DNA of 64,000 bases from Grimontia hollisae CIP 101886 (lineage in GTDB: Bacteria > Pseudomonadota > Gammaproteobacteria > Enterobacterales > Vibrionaceae). Position 1 is the stretch's first letter. Every line of letters starts with the position of its first letter. Positions 29,886 to 39,474 of the stretch are shown here, piece by piece. Below the pieces are notes generated by a model. The model saw only the letters and a program-made list of their open reading frames with translations. It searched no databases and was not told the DNA's origin. The translations under genes were made by a program, and so were the position numbers. Location of the stretch: NCBI RefSeq assembly GCF_000176515.1, contig NZ_ADAQ01000006.1:1-64000 (forward strand), in the 5' to 3' direction.

Positions 29886-30521
29886 GTGCGCCTGATCTCG
29901 ACCCTGTTTCTGATCTTTACACTGGCAGGCTGCCAGTCCGCCTATTACGCCACCATGGAAAAAGTTGGCGTGCATAAACGCGATATCATGGCAAACCGCG
30001 TGGAAGCAGCATCTGATGCGCAACAGGAAGCCAGCGAGCAATTTACCAGCGCATTGGATGCGCTCACGGCACTGACCCACTTCGACGGTGGTGAGCTGCA
30101 AGCCATGTACGACACCATCAATGAACAGTATGAAGATAGCGAGGCTGCCGTAGAAAACGTCCGTGAACGCATTGAAGCGGTCGAAGACGTTTCCGACGCC
30201 CTGTTCAGCGAATGGCGCGAAGAGCTTTCCCTGTATTCCAGTGCCAGCCTGAGACGCGAAAGTGAACGCAAACTCAAACAAACGGAGCGTGGATACCAGC
30301 AAATGCTGTCAGCGATGAAAAAGGCAGAAAGCAAAATGGAACCCGTACTGAATACACTACGCGATAACACCTTGTACCTGAAACATAACCTCAATGCCGC
30401 AGCCATCGGGGCATTAAAGGGGGAGTTTGCCAGTCTGGAACTTGAAATTAACCGTGCCATCAAAGATATGAAAGTCGCCATTAGCGAATCTGAACGCTTC
30501 CTGGCGACCCTGAAAAACTAG
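29886..30521 (+). CDS. DUF2959 lipoprotein
   Basis: 211 residues from a GTG at 29886 with GAGGAG 6 bp upstream. A lipoprotein signal (hydrophobic residues 5-16 then the lipobox LAGC, Cys about 18) precedes a largely helical, coiled-coil-rich domain (heptad-like E-x2-L patterns, about 40-200). This is the DUF2959 family of marine gammaproteobacteria; function is unknown. Glu/Lys balance and length suggest an extended periplasmic helical bundle. Confidence 0.85.
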   Translation: MRLISTLFLIFTLAGCQSAYYATMEKVGVHKRDIMANRVEAASDAQQEASEQFTSALDALTALTHFDGGELQAMYDTINEQYEDSEAAVENVRERIEAVEDVSDALFSEWREELSLYSSASLRRESERKLKQTERGYQQMLSAMKKAESKMEPVLNTLRDNTLYLKHNLNAAAIGALKGEFASLELEINRAIKDMKVAISESERFLATLKN

Positions 30522-30674
30522 GATCTATTGACCCCAGGGAAAGCCAAGCATATCTCAATGTTTTTCTTGAGGTTGAAACAGATGTTATGAGACAAACTGC
30601 CGTAATGTGTATTCAGGCAGTTAGTGACTGGCATTCATCAATGTGAAGCCGTCTCTCAACGTGGAGGAGAACAC

Positions 30675-30923
30675 ATGAGCATTATTTCCTGGATCATTCT
30701 CGGTCTACTGGCCGGTATTCTGGCAAAGTGGATCATGCCCGGAAACGATGGAGGTGGCCTCATCATGACCATACTGCTGGGTATTGCCGGTGCTGTTGTC
30801 GGTGGCTGGGTCAGTACCTTGCTGGGGATCGGCACCACAGGGGGCCTCAGCATTGGCAGTATTGTCATGGCGACCGTCGGCGCGTTAATCCTGTTATTCG
30901 CCTACGATAAGTTTGTCAGGTAA
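30675..30923 (+). CDS. GlsB/YeaQ/YmgE family membrane protein
   Basis: 82 residues from the ATG at 30675, chosen because GGAGGAG lies 7 bp upstream; the ORF extension has no SD. Three hydrophobic segments with many glycines (GLLAGILAKWIMPG, GIAGAVVGGWVSTLLG, and a C-terminal helix) define the transglycosylase-associated/GlsB family, small stress-linked inner-membrane proteins of unknown activity. A terminator follows. Confidence 0.92.
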   Translation: MSIISWIILGLLAGILAKWIMPGNDGGGLIMTILLGIAGAVVGGWVSTLLGIGTTGGLSIGSIVMATVGALILLFAYDKFVR

Positions 30924-30933
30924 CCTATTGGTT

Positions 30934-30967
30934 ATAAAAAAGCCTCCAAAAAAATGGAGGCTTTTTT
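30934..30967. terminator. bidirectional terminator between glsB-like gene and bipA
   Basis: AAAAAAGCCTCC AAAAAAAT GGAGGCTTTTTT: a symmetrical hairpin with A and T runs on both sides, fitting the convergent arrangement. Confidence 0.92.
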
Positions 30968-31000
30968 CTTTCTGCTGATCCGTCTTACTGAAACCGGACG

Positions 31001-32830
31001 TTATTTGCTGCCACGGCTAGCGCGTTTACGGTCAGTTTCCGTCAACAGCTTCTTACGGATACGGATGCTTTGTGGCGTCACTTCCACCAGCTCGTCATCA
31101 TCGATAAACTCCAGCGCCTGCTCAAGGGTGAACTTGATAGCAGGCGTCAGCACCTGCGCATCATCGGTACCGGATGCACGTACGTTGGTCAGTTGCTTAC
31201 CTTTCAGACAGTTCACTGTCAGGTCGTTAGAGCGACTGTGAATACCAATCACCTGGCCTTCATACACTTCATCGGCGTGCTCAGCGAACAGACGGCCACG
31301 TTCTTGCAGGTTGAACAGCGCATAAGTCAACGCTTTACCGGTCGCATTCGAGATCAATACACCGTTTTGGCGCTGGCCAATCATCCCTGGCTTCATTGGG
31401 CCATAGTGATCGAACGTGTGGTAAATCAGGCCAGAACCAGACGTCAGGGTCATAAATTCGGTCTGGAAGCCGATCAGGCCACGAGATGGCATAATGAAGT
31501 CCATGCGCACACGACCTTTACCATCTGGCGACATGTCAGTCAGCTCACCCTTACGCAGGCCGATTTTCTCCATCACGCCGCCCTGGTGCTCTTCCAGTAC
31601 GTCAATGGTCACGGTTTCAAACGGCTCTTGTTTCTCACCGTCTACATCCTTGATAATCACTTCGGGACGCGATACCGCCAGTTCGAAGCCTTCACGACGC
31701 ATGTTTTCGATCAGGATAGACAGGTGAAGCTCACCACGGCCTGATACACGGAATTTGTCCGGGTCTTCGGTTTCTTCTACGCGCAGGGCTACGTTGTGCA
31801 CCAGCTCTTTCTGCAGACGCTCAAGGATGTTACGTGAAGTCACGAACTTACCTTCTTTACCTGCAAATGGTGAAGTGTTGACCTGGAAAGTCATGGTCAC
31901 AGTCGGCTCGTCAACGCTCAGTGCCGGCAGCGCTTCAACGGCGTTGACGTCACAGATGGTGTCAGAGATTTTCAGCTCACCCAGACCAGTGATTGCAATG
32001 ATGTCACCGGCAGTGGCCACTTCAACATCATGACGCTCAAGGCCGAGGTAACCCAGCACTGTGCCCACTTTGCCGTTACGGGTTTTGCCGTCAGCACCCA
32101 CAATGGTCACTTGCTGGTTAGGTCTTACCGAACCACGGGTCACACGGCCAACACCGATAACGCCTACGTAAGAGCTGTAGTCCAGCTGAGAGATCTGCAT
32201 TTGCAGTGGGCCATCAGTATCCACATCCGGTGCAGATACGTTATCAACGATCGCCTGGAACAGCGGCTCCATGTTCTCGCCAGTTTCGCCTTCTTCCAAG
32301 GTCGCCCAGCCGTTAAGCGCTGAGGCATAAACCACCTGGAAGTCCAGTTGCTCGTCGGTTGCGCCCAGGTTGTCAAACAAGTCAAAGACCTGATCCATCA
32401 CCCAGTCAGGACGTGCACCTGGGCGGTCGATTTTGTTGATAACAACGATAGGCTTCAGACCGTGCGCAAACGCTTTTTGCGTCACGAAACGTGTCTGTGG
32501 CATTGGGCCATCCACGGCGTCAACGATCAGAAGCACAGAGTCTACCATCGACATAATACGCTCCACTTCACCACCGAAGTCGGCGTGTCCTGGGGTATCT
32601 ACGATGTTGATGCGGTAATCATTCCAGTTAATCGCGGTGTTTTTCGCCAGAATGGTAATGCCACGCTCTTTCTCGATGTCGTTCGAGTCCATGACGCGTT
32701 CTTCGTGCTCGCCACGGGTTTCCAGGGTGCCAGACTGCTGAAGCAGTTTGTCAACCAGGGTGGTTTTACCGTGGTCAACGTGCGCGATGATCGCGATGTT
32801 TCTCAGTTTATCTATCTGCAAAGTAGACAT
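31001..32830 (-). CDS. bipA: ribosome-dependent GTPase BipA/TypA
   Basis: 609 residues from the ATG at 32830, which gives the family start [19 protein letters not shown]; the extension to 32899 lacks homology. G1 HVDHGKTT, G2 [14 protein letters not shown]3 [10 protein letters not shown] and G4 NKIDR are intact, followed by EF-G-like domains III and V and the BipA-specific C-terminal domain. BipA assists 50S assembly at low temperature. It is divergent from glnA, the same as in E. coli. Confidence 0.98.
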   Translation of the reverse strand: MSTLQIDKLRNIAIIAHVDHGKTTLVDKLLQQSGTLETRGEHEERVMDSNDIEKERGITILAKNTAINWNDYRINIVDTPGHADFGGEVERIMSMVDSVLLIVDAVDGPMPQTRFVTQKAFAHGLKPIVVINKIDRPGARPDWVMDQVFDLFDNLGATDEQLDFQVVYASALNGWATLEEGETGENMEPLFQAIVDNVSAPDVDTDGPLQMQISQLDYSSYVGVIGVGRVTRGSVRPNQQVTIVGADGKTRNGKVGTVLGYLGLERHDVEVATAGDIIAITGLGELKISDTICDVNAVEALPALSVDEPTVTMTFQVNTSPFAGKEGKFVTSRNILERLQKELVHNVALRVEETEDPDKFRVSGRGELHLSILIENMRREGFELAVSRPEVIIKDVDGEKQEPFETVTIDVLEEHQGGVMEKIGLRKGELTDMSPDGKGRVRMDFIMPSRGLIGFQTEFMTLTSGSGLIYHTFDHYGPMKPGMIGQRQNGVLISNATGKALTYALFNLQERGRLFAEHADEVYEGQVIGIHSRSNDLTVNCLKGKQLTNVRASGTDDAQVLTPAIKFTLEQALEFIDDDELVEVTPQSIRIRKKLLTETDRKRASRGSK

Positions 32831-33244
32831 GGGTTCTCTTTCACTCAAAAAAGATGTGCCGCCAAAAGCTCCGGTTTTGCCGAAAGCGCTCACCGCCACT
32901 GATTAAAATCCGGCCGTAATTTACCAGATTTTTATTGAAAACCCACGAAATATGTGACTTGGGATCGATTTATATTAACCCCACCACCTCGCTAACACAC
33001 AAAAGCAAGGCAGGGAAGTTTACCTCAATCCCTTAACCTGCCCCGCCTGCGGACAGATCTTGCGCCACAACAGTGCGCAAAATAAAACAGCTATCCGTAC
33101 CGCTTTGTTGGCGATACATCGTCCTTTCTTTCTTCAGCTTTCGATCGACCTCACAGCGCCAACATTGTCTTTTTCTTAGGCACTATCATTCGTTGACAAC
33201 ACTGCATAACCGCTGCTGAATGGATTGGCATACAATCCCTTGCA
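32831..33244. other. intergenic region between bipA and the glnA regulatory sites
   Basis: No convincing gene is seen. The bipA promoter must lie here, in the AT-rich part around 32920-32990. From about 33030 the base pattern changes to unstructured C/T-rich sequence on the plus strand (33115-33175). TTGACA at 33194-33199 could be the -35 of a sigma-70 glnA promoter, but a matching -10 at the right spacing is weak. Confidence 0.4.
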
Positions 33245-33280
33245 TGCACCATAATGGTGCGCGTGCGCACCATGAGTGAT
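33245..33280. promoter_or_regulatory. NtrC binding sites upstream of glnA
   Basis: TGCACCATAATGGTGCG (33245-33261) is a near-perfect match to the NtrC consensus TGCACC-N5-GGTGCA. A second, half-conserved site begins 21 bp further (GCACC at 33267-33271 with a poor right arm), two helical turns away, on the same DNA face. The strong site is centred about 115 bp upstream of the sigma-54 start, the usual enhancer distance. Confidence 0.85.
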
Positions 33281-33343
33281 CGTGAGATGGCATTTTTTTA
33301 TGTCATTCTCGTTTAAAAGCACATCATGACAGGGATTTTAAAA

Positions 33344-33361
33344 TTGGCACACTTTTCGCTT
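33344..33361 (+). promoter_or_regulatory. sigma-54 promoter of glnA
   Basis: TTGGCACACTTTTCGCTT: -24 GG and -12 GC with exact spacing, and very close to the E. coli glnAp2 sequence. With the NtrC enhancer at 33245 it makes glnA nitrogen-controlled. Transcription would start about 33372, leaving a leader of roughly 73 nt before the ATG. Confidence 0.9.
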
Positions 33362-33444
33362 CAGTGGAGTCAAACCCATTTTTGGTGAAGCGCAAGGTGC
33401 TTCTTCGCCAAGTTAGAGAACCATGACACCGGAGGTTTATTCAC

Positions 33445-34854
33445 ATGTCAGTAGAAAACGTACTCGCTTTAATCCAAGAGCACGAAGTTAAGTTTGTTGA
33501 CCTGCGCTTCACCGATACCAAAGGTAAAGAGCAGCATATCTCAATCCCAGCGCACCAGATCGATGCGGACTTCTTCGAAGAAGGCAAAATGTTCGACGGT
33601 TCTTCTGTTGCAGGTTGGAAAGGCATTAACGAGTCAGACATGGTGATGATGCCTGATGCAGCGTCTGCTGTACTGGATCCCTTCACAGAAGAGTCAACCT
33701 TGAACATCCGCTGTGACATCCTTGAGCCAGCAACCATGCAAGGCTACGACCGTGACCCTCGTTCTATCGCCAAACGCGCAGAAGACTACATGCGTTCTAC
33801 TGGCATCGCAGACACTGTCCTCATCGGTCCTGAGCCAGAATTCTTCCTGTTCGATGACGTGAAATTCTCTACTGACATGTCAGGGTCTTTCTTCAAAATT
33901 GATGATGTTGAGGCCGCATGGAACACAGGTGCTGATTTCGAAGGCGGTAACAAAGGTCACCGTCCCGGTGTGAAAGGCGGCTACTTCCCGGTTGCACCCG
34001 TTGACTCATCTCAGGACATCCGCTCCGCAATGTGCCTGGTGATGGAAGAGATGGGGCTGGTTGTTGAAGCCCACCACCACGAAGTGGCGACAGCGGGTCA
34101 GAACGAAATCGCAACCCGTTTCAACACCCTGACAACCAAAGCCGATGAGATCCAAATCTACAAGTACGTTGTCCATAACGTTGCCCACGCATTCGGTAAA
34201 ACAGCGACCTTCATGCCGAAACCGCTGGTTGGTGATAACGGCTCCGGTATGCACGTTCACCAGTCGCTGGCAAAAGACGGCCAGAACCTGTTTGCAGGCG
34301 ACAAGTACGGCGGTCTGTCTGACACTGCGTTGTACTACATCGGTGGTATCATCAAGCATGCCCGTGCGATCAACGCCTTTGCGAACCCATCAACCAACTC
34401 GTACAAGCGTCTGGTTCCTCACTTCGAAGCCCCTGTTATGCTGGCATACTCTGCGCGTAACCGCTCTGCGTCTATCCGTATCCCTGTGGTACCAAGCCCG
34501 AAAGCACGTCGTATCGAAGTTCGCTTCAGTGACCCAGCCGCAAACCCATACCTGTGCTTCGCCGCCATGCTGATGGCAGGCCTTGATGGCATCAAGAACA
34601 AAATCCATCCGGGTGATGCGATGGATAAAGACCTGTATGACCTGCCAGCAGAAGAAGCGGCTGAGATTCCAAAAGTAGCAGAGTCTTTGCAGCAAGCACT
34701 GCAATGCCTGGATGAAGACCGTGAGTTCCTGACAGCTGGCGGCGTATTCTCTGATGACTTCATCGATTCTTACATCGCACTGAAATCCCAAGATGTTGAA
34801 CGCGTAAACACGGCCGTTCACCCATTGGAATTCGAATTGTATTACTCCGTGTAA
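33445..34854 (+). CDS. glnA: glutamine synthetase type I
   Basis: 469 residues. Catalyses glutamate + NH3 + ATP to glutamine as a dodecamer. Visible: the beta-grasp [11 protein letters not shown], the catalytic-domain GPEPEFF, the [13 protein letters not shown]/ammonia site, and the adenylylation tyrosine in KDLYDLP (codon 398), so GlnE-type control is expected. GGAGG lies 9 bp upstream of the ATG. It is driven by a sigma-54 promoter at 33344 and followed by a terminator at 34881, so the downstream ntrBC may have partly separate transcription. Confidence 0.98.
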   Translation: MSVENVLALIQEHEVKFVDLRFTDTKGKEQHISIPAHQIDADFFEEGKMFDGSSVAGWKGINESDMVMMPDAASAVLDPFTEESTLNIRCDILEPATMQGYDRDPRSIAKRAEDYMRSTGIADTVLIGPEPEFFLFDDVKFSTDMSGSFFKIDDVEAAWNTGADFEGGNKGHRPGVKGGYFPVAPVDSSQDIRSAMCLVMEEMGLVVEAHHHEVATAGQNEIATRFNTLTTKADEIQIYKYVVHNVAHAFGKTATFMPKPLVGDNGSGMHVHQSLAKDGQNLFAGDKYGGLSDTALYYIGGIIKHARAINAFANPSTNSYKRLVPHFEAPVMLAYSARNRSASIRIPVVPSPKARRIEVRFSDPAANPYLCFAAMLMAGLDGIKNKIHPGDAMDKDLYDLPAEEAAEIPKVAESLQQALQCLDEDREFLTAGGVFSDDFIDSYIALKSQDVERVNTAVHPLEFELYYSV

Positions 34855-34880
34855 CTCAACGAATTTCAGAGAAAATCAAA

Positions 34881-34908
34881 GGGCTCGCTCACAGGCGGGC
34901 CTTTTTTC
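34881..34908 (+). terminator. terminator after glnA
   Basis: GGCTCGC TCACAG GCGGGCC followed by TTTTTT; a 7-bp stem with one G-U pair. It probably attenuates but need not abolish read-through to ntrB. Confidence 0.82.
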
Positions 34909-34980
34909 TGTTGTCTGGAAGTCTGCCTCACGGAAAATAGGTGTCTGGTATCTTCGCCATCCACTGTTTCGGGAGTCACC

Positions 34981-35541
34981 ATGCGCATTACCGGAATGCT
35001 CCTTATGGGAACACTGTCTGCCACAGCCAGTGCTGGCGATTATTATCGCTGGGTCGATGAAAACGGCACCCTACATTTCAGCGATGCACCGCCATCTGTC
35101 AGCCTGGAGCTTGACGTAGAAATCGGCACTGTGCCATTGCCAAGCCAGAATGCACCCGAGGTTTTTGCACCGGACGCGCCTGATGCACCAGATACGCCAG
35201 CCACACCTGAGACGCCGCCACAGGCCAGTCGCATCTCCTTGCTTTCCCCGGCAGACGAAGCCACTGTCCGTCATAACGAAGGCACTATCACACTTCACCT
35301 TTCAACTGATCTGCCGTTGGGCAAAAACCAATCCGTCCGTGCAGTAATGGATGGGAAAAAGCAGCCATCATCCAAAGACGTGTCCCTGACACTGAAAAAT
35401 GTCGATCGCGGAGCCCACACCATAAAGGTGCAACTGCTAGAAAATGGCAAGGTAATTGCAGCATCCCACTCAGTGACCGTGTATCTGCACCGGGCGAAGG
35501 TAAAGAAGGCCCTTCCTCCGGCTAAACCAAGCCCCAGATAA
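34981..35541 (+). CDS. DUF4124 periplasmic protein
   Basis: 186 residues. Signal peptide about 1-20 (ending ASA), then the DUF4124 motif YYRWVDENGTLHFSDAPP (about 22-39), a Pro/Ala/Thr-rich spacer with repeated DAP/TP units (about 56-78), and an Ig-like domain (about 82-170) ending in a basic tail. Proteins of this family occur between glnA and ntrB in vibrios; their role is unknown and nitrogen control of them is inferred from position only. Confidence 0.85.
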   Translation: MRITGMLLMGTLSATASAGDYYRWVDENGTLHFSDAPPSVSLELDVEIGTVPLPSQNAPEVFAPDAPDAPDTPATPETPPQASRISLLSPADEATVRHNEGTITLHLSTDLPLGKNQSVRAVMDGKKQPSSKDVSLTLKNVDRGAHTIKVQLLENGKVIAASHSVTVYLHRAKVKKALPPAKPSPR

Positions 35542-35662
35542 CATGGGTTGAAACGCTATCTGGCAACGCGGTTGTAGACAGCTCCTTTTCAACACTGCAC
35601 AACAACGCACTATCAGGTAAACTAGCCTGCACCAAACTAGTGCAACCACAAAGGAAGATAAT

Positions 35663-36709
35663 GTGGCCACACTGACTGAAACTGTCATGGACAACTTGAT
35701 CACCGCAGTATTGGTACTCGACAATGATCTTGTTGTGACCTATGCCAATCCTGCAGCAGAGCAACTGCTTTGTTTGAGCACACGACGTTTGCTCGAGCAT
35801 CCCCTTCCGGATTTACTCCAGCATTGCTCTATCGATCTGGCTCTGGTTAGGGAAACCCTGGCAAACGGTCAGGGGTTGACCGACAGCGACGTGACCTTGG
35901 TTGTAGATGGCAGACAGCGAAAAGTGGAATTAAGTGCCAGCCCCTTGATGTGGGCGCGCAGTCCTTCAATGCTGATTGAAATCAAGGCTATCGGCCACCA
36001 GCAGCAAATCAGTAAAGAGCTCCAGCAACAAGCGCAGCAACAAGCTGCCAAGGAGCTGGTTCGGGGTCTCGCCCATGAAATAAAAAACCCGCTGGGCGGT
36101 CTTCGTGGTGCAGCGCAACTGTTGGAAAAGAGGCTGCCAGACCCAAGCCTTGGTGAATATACCCGCATCATTATTGAGCAGGCCGATCGGCTGAGAAACC
36201 TGGTTGACCGCCTTCTGGGCCCGCAACGGCCTGGCCACCGCCAGAAAGAAAACATTCACGTTATCCTGGAGAAAGTGCGCCAGTTGGTGGCACTCAGTGC
36301 CGATACCGTGACCGTCGAGCGTGACTATGACCCTAGCCTGCCAGACATTGACATGGATCCTGAGCAGATGGAGCAGGCCATCCTGAATGTCGTCAGCAAT
36401 GCAGCCCAGATTCTTGCCGATACCCCCAACGGGGAGATTGTGCTGCGCACCCGTACCGAGCACCAGGTGGTGATCAACGGGAAACGGCACCGTCTTGCAG
36501 CGCGCATTGATATTGCCGATAACGGCCCCGGCATTGCCCCAGAACTGCAGGACACCCTGTTTTACCCTATGGTGTCGGGCCGCCCGGGCGGAACGGGACT
36601 TGGGCTTTCCATCACCCGCAACCTGATAGACCAGCACCAGGGGAAGATTTACGTCAATAGCTGGCCCGGCAGCACTACCTTCACCATTTTGTTACCAATT
36701 CGTCGCTAA
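35663..36709 (+). CDS. ntrB: nitrogen sensor histidine kinase NtrB
   Basis: 348 residues from a GTG at 35663; AAGGAAG lies 5 bp upstream and the ATG two bases earlier runs into a stop in its frame. A PAS domain (about 5-110), HisKA with the phosphorylated His138 in [14 protein letters not shown], and a HATPase domain ([15 protein letters not shown]) are present. No membrane segment. It phosphorylates or dephosphorylates NtrC under PII control. ntrC begins 9 bp after its stop. Confidence 0.97.
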   Translation: MATLTETVMDNLITAVLVLDNDLVVTYANPAAEQLLCLSTRRLLEHPLPDLLQHCSIDLALVRETLANGQGLTDSDVTLVVDGRQRKVELSASPLMWARSPSMLIEIKAIGHQQQISKELQQQAQQQAAKELVRGLAHEIKNPLGGLRGAAQLLEKRLPDPSLGEYTRIIIEQADRLRNLVDRLLGPQRPGHRQKENIHVILEKVRQLVALSADTVTVERDYDPSLPDIDMDPEQMEQAILNVVSNAAQILADTPNGEIVLRTRTEHQVVINGKRHRLAARIDIADNGPGIAPELQDTLFYPMVSGRPGGTGLGLSITRNLIDQHQGKIYVNSWPGSTTFTILLPIRR

Positions 36710-36718
36710 GGGGAGAAC

Positions 36719-38125
36719 ATGAGCAAAGGATTAATCTGGGTCGTCGACGATGACAGCTCAATCCGCTGGGTACTCGAGCGTACCCTGGGCGCGGCAGGAC
36801 TCGCCTGTGAAACTTTCGCTGATGCCGACAGCGTGCTGGATGCCTTAAACCGGGAGGTGCCGGATGTGTTGGTTTCCGACATCCGTATGCCAGGCACTGA
36901 CGGTTTTACCCTGTTAAACCGCCTACAAACCGAATACCCCACGTTGCCGGTGATCATTATGACCGCCCACTCTGATTTGGATGCTGCGGTCAGCGCCTAC
37001 CAGAAAGGGGCGTTTGAATACCTGCCCAAACCGTTTGATATTGATGAAGCCGTGGCGCTGGTTGAGCGCGCAGTCGCTCACAGCCAGGAGCAAAAACGCC
37101 AGCGTACCCCCAAAGAAACGATGGAGGCAGCACCGGAAATTATCGGCGAGGCCCCTTCGATGCAGGAGGTGTTCCGCGCCATTGGCCGCCTCTCCCGTTC
37201 ATCAATCTCAGTGTTGATTAACGGTGAGTCCGGCACCGGTAAAGAACTGGTTGCCCATGCCCTGCACCGCCACAGCCCACGGGCCAGCAATGCCTTTATT
37301 GCTCTGAATATGGCAGCGATTCCCAAAGACTTGATTGAGTCAGAGCTTTTCGGCCATGAAAAAGGGGCCTTTACCGGTGCTAACAGTATCCGCCAGGGGC
37401 GTTTCGAACAAGCCAACGGCGGCACCCTGTTTCTCGATGAAATCGGTGACATGCCGCTGGATATCCAGACCCGCCTGTTGCGCGTCCTGGCAGACGGTCA
37501 GTTTTACCGCGTCGGTGGTCATCAGGCGATCAACGTGGATGTCCGCATTATCGCCGCCACCCACCAGAATCTGGAAAAACTGGTGGCAGAAGGCAGCTTC
37601 AGGGAAGATCTGTTCCATCGCCTGAACGTGATCCGGGTTCACCTGCCACCGCTGCGTGAACGCCGTCAGGATATCGGCCAACTGGCCAAACACTTCCTGA
37701 AGCGCGCCTCTGATGAGCTTAATATCGAAGTGAAGTCCCTGCATCCGACCACGCTGGACTTAATGTCTGGTCTCGCCTGGCCCGGGAACGTGCGTCAATT
37801 GGAAAACACTTGTCGCTGGCTGACCGTGATGGCAAGTGGTAAAGAAATTTTGCCTGAAGATTTACCGCCAGAGCTGATGCAACCGGAAACCCTCGAAAAC
37901 CATGGTGAAGGCGACAGTTGGCAACAGGCATTGTCCCGCTGGGCAAAATGCTCACTCAATAATGGTGATGACAATCTGCTGCGGGAAGCATTGCCGGAGT
38001 TTGAACGTATTTTACTGCGTGAGGCCCTGAATCACACCCGGGGCCATAAACAGGAAGCAGCGAAATTGCTGGGCTGGGGACGCAATACCTTGACCCGCAA
38101 ACTCAAAGAGCTGCAAATGCACTAG
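36719..38125 (+). CDS. ntrC: nitrogen response regulator NtrC
   Basis: 468 residues: receiver domain with phospho-acceptor Asp54 (SDIRMPG), sigma-54 AAA+ domain with Walker A GESGTGKE (about 168-175), the GAFTGA loop that contacts sigma-54, and a C-terminal Fis-type helix-turn-helix ending GWGRNTLTRKLKEL. It activates glnA from the sites at 33245. The transcription unit ends at a terminator at 38177. Confidence 0.98.
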   Translation: MSKGLIWVVDDDSSIRWVLERTLGAAGLACETFADADSVLDALNREVPDVLVSDIRMPGTDGFTLLNRLQTEYPTLPVIIMTAHSDLDAAVSAYQKGAFEYLPKPFDIDEAVALVERAVAHSQEQKRQRTPKETMEAAPEIIGEAPSMQEVFRAIGRLSRSSISVLINGESGTGKELVAHALHRHSPRASNAFIALNMAAIPKDLIESELFGHEKGAFTGANSIRQGRFEQANGGTLFLDEIGDMPLDIQTRLLRVLADGQFYRVGGHQAINVDVRIIAATHQNLEKLVAEGSFREDLFHRLNVIRVHLPPLRERRQDIGQLAKHFLKRASDELNIEVKSLHPTTLDLMSGLAWPGNVRQLENTCRWLTVMASGKEILPEDLPPELMQPETLENHGEGDSWQQALSRWAKCSLNNGDDNLLREALPEFERILLREALNHTRGHKQEAAKLLGWGRNTLTRKLKELQMH

Positions 38126-38176
38126 AAAGCCCAACACTGTTCGCATTTTAAACAGCACAGGTTAACACACACCCCA

Positions 38177-38203
38177 AAACCGCCTTTTTAGGCGGTTTCC
38201 CCG
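38177..38203 (+). terminator. terminator after ntrC
   Basis: AAACCGCC TTTTTA GGCGGTTT then CCCCGTTTT; stable 8-bp stem, 52 bp after the stop. Confidence 0.85.
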
Positions 38204-38270
38204 TTTTCCCCTACTGACGCGTCTGTTAATAGCCCTTATACTTGCCAAAAGTTGATTTAAGGATATTCAC

Positions 38271-39275
38271 ATGATCGCAACCCACCTTCCTTTGACGGAT
38301 CTTCACCGTCACCTTGATGGCAATATTCGCATTAACACCATTTTGGAGCTGGGTCAGACATTCGGTATGTCACTTCCTGCGGACACCATTGATGCTCTGC
38401 GCCCACATGTTCAGGTCATGTCTAACGAACCGGATTTGGTTGGCTTTCTGTCCAAACTGGATTGGGGTGTCGCGGTACTGGGCGATCTGGATGCGGTACG
38501 CCGTGTCGCTTACGAGAACGTAGAAGATGCCCTCAACGCACGCATTGATTATGCGGAATTGCGCTTCTCCCCCTATTACATGGCAATGAAACACCAATTG
38601 GCAATACAAGGCGTAGTGGAAGCCGTGATTGATGGCGTTCAGGCGGGCAGCCGTGACTTTGGCGTAAAAACCAACCTTATTGGTATCATGAGCCGCACGT
38701 TTGGTGTCGATGCCTGCATGCAGGAGCTGAAGGCATTACTGGCACTGAAAACACATCTGGTCGCGATTGATTTAGCTGGTGATGAACTGGGTCAACCGGG
38801 GCATCAATTCAAGGAACACTTTGCCAAAGTGCGCAAAGCGGACCTGAATGTGACTGTCCATGCTGGTGAAGCTGCCGGTGCAGAAAGCATGTGGCAGGCA
38901 ATTAACGAGCTGGGCGCAACCCGTATTGGCCACGGCGTAAAAGCCATTGAAGACCCATCTCTGATGGAATATCTGGCAAAAAACCGCATCGGTATTGAGT
39001 CATGCCTGACCTCGAACATGCAGACCAGCACCGTAGCCTCACTGGAATCACATCCGGTGAAGGCGTTTCTGGCGGAAGGTATTCTGGCCACCCTGAACAC
39101 TGACGACCCTGCCGTGTCCGGTATTGAACTGCCTTACGAATACGAAGTTGCGGCACCGCAGGCGGGTCTGAGCCAAGCGCAAATCACCCAGCTTCAGGCG
39201 AATGGAATAGAAATCGCATTCCTGTCTGACAGCGACAAAGCCGAGCTGAAAGCCAAAGCAGCGGCTCGTAGTTAA
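38271..39275 (+). CDS. add: adenosine deaminase
   Basis: 334 residues. Deaminates adenosine and deoxyadenosine to inosine. Zinc-site and catalytic motifs are complete: HRHLDGN (about 13-19), HAGEA (about 197-201), GHGVKA and LNTDDP (about 276-281). GGATATT lies upstream of the ATG. No operon partner except possibly the tiny ORF just downstream. Confidence 0.97.
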   Translation: MIATHLPLTDLHRHLDGNIRINTILELGQTFGMSLPADTIDALRPHVQVMSNEPDLVGFLSKLDWGVAVLGDLDAVRRVAYENVEDALNARIDYAELRFSPYYMAMKHQLAIQGVVEAVIDGVQAGSRDFGVKTNLIGIMSRTFGVDACMQELKALLALKTHLVAIDLAGDELGQPGHQFKEHFAKVRKADLNVTVHAGEAAGAESMWQAINELGATRIGHGVKAIEDPSLMEYLAKNRIGIESCLTSNMQTSTVASLESHPVKAFLAEGILATLNTDDPAVSGIELPYEYEVAAPQAGLSQAQITQLQANGIEIAFLSDSDKAELKAKAAARS

Positions 39276-39298
39276 TCAGTCATACGAATACAAGTATC

Positions 39299-39412
39299 AT
39301 GTTCGACGTATTTTTTACCGCAAATGAATTGGTCGCCGCAGGCCCAGGACAGCTGGCTGCAGCAGCACTGGCTGTGGTGCTGGCCATTTTCAGCATCGGC
39401 AGCGGCACCTGA
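39299..39412 (+). CDS. putative 37-residue membrane peptide
   Basis: An ATG at 39299 opens a 37-codon frame ending TGA at 39410-39412. The peptide has a short amphipathic start (MFDVFFTANE), then one hydrophobic alanine/valine/leucine segment (about 18-34) and the tail SIGSGT, the shape of a single-pass small membrane protein. No good Shine-Dalgarno is visible. It sits 23 bp after add and ends 12 bp before a terminator, so it is probably transcribed. Whether it is translated is not known. Confidence 0.4.
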   Translation: MFDVFFTANELVAAGPGQLAAAALAVVLAIFSIGSGT

Positions 39413-39424
39413 CCGCCAGCCATG

Positions 39425-39450
39425 AAAAAAGCCGCAGATGCGGCTTTTTT
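39425..39450. terminator. bidirectional terminator between add and hemN
   Basis: AAAAAAGCCGCAGATGCGGCTTTTTT: perfect GC stem with A and T flanks, serving add on the plus strand and hemN on the minus strand. Confidence 0.93.
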
Positions 39451-39474
39451 CATTTTGGTAATCTGGGCAGAAAG

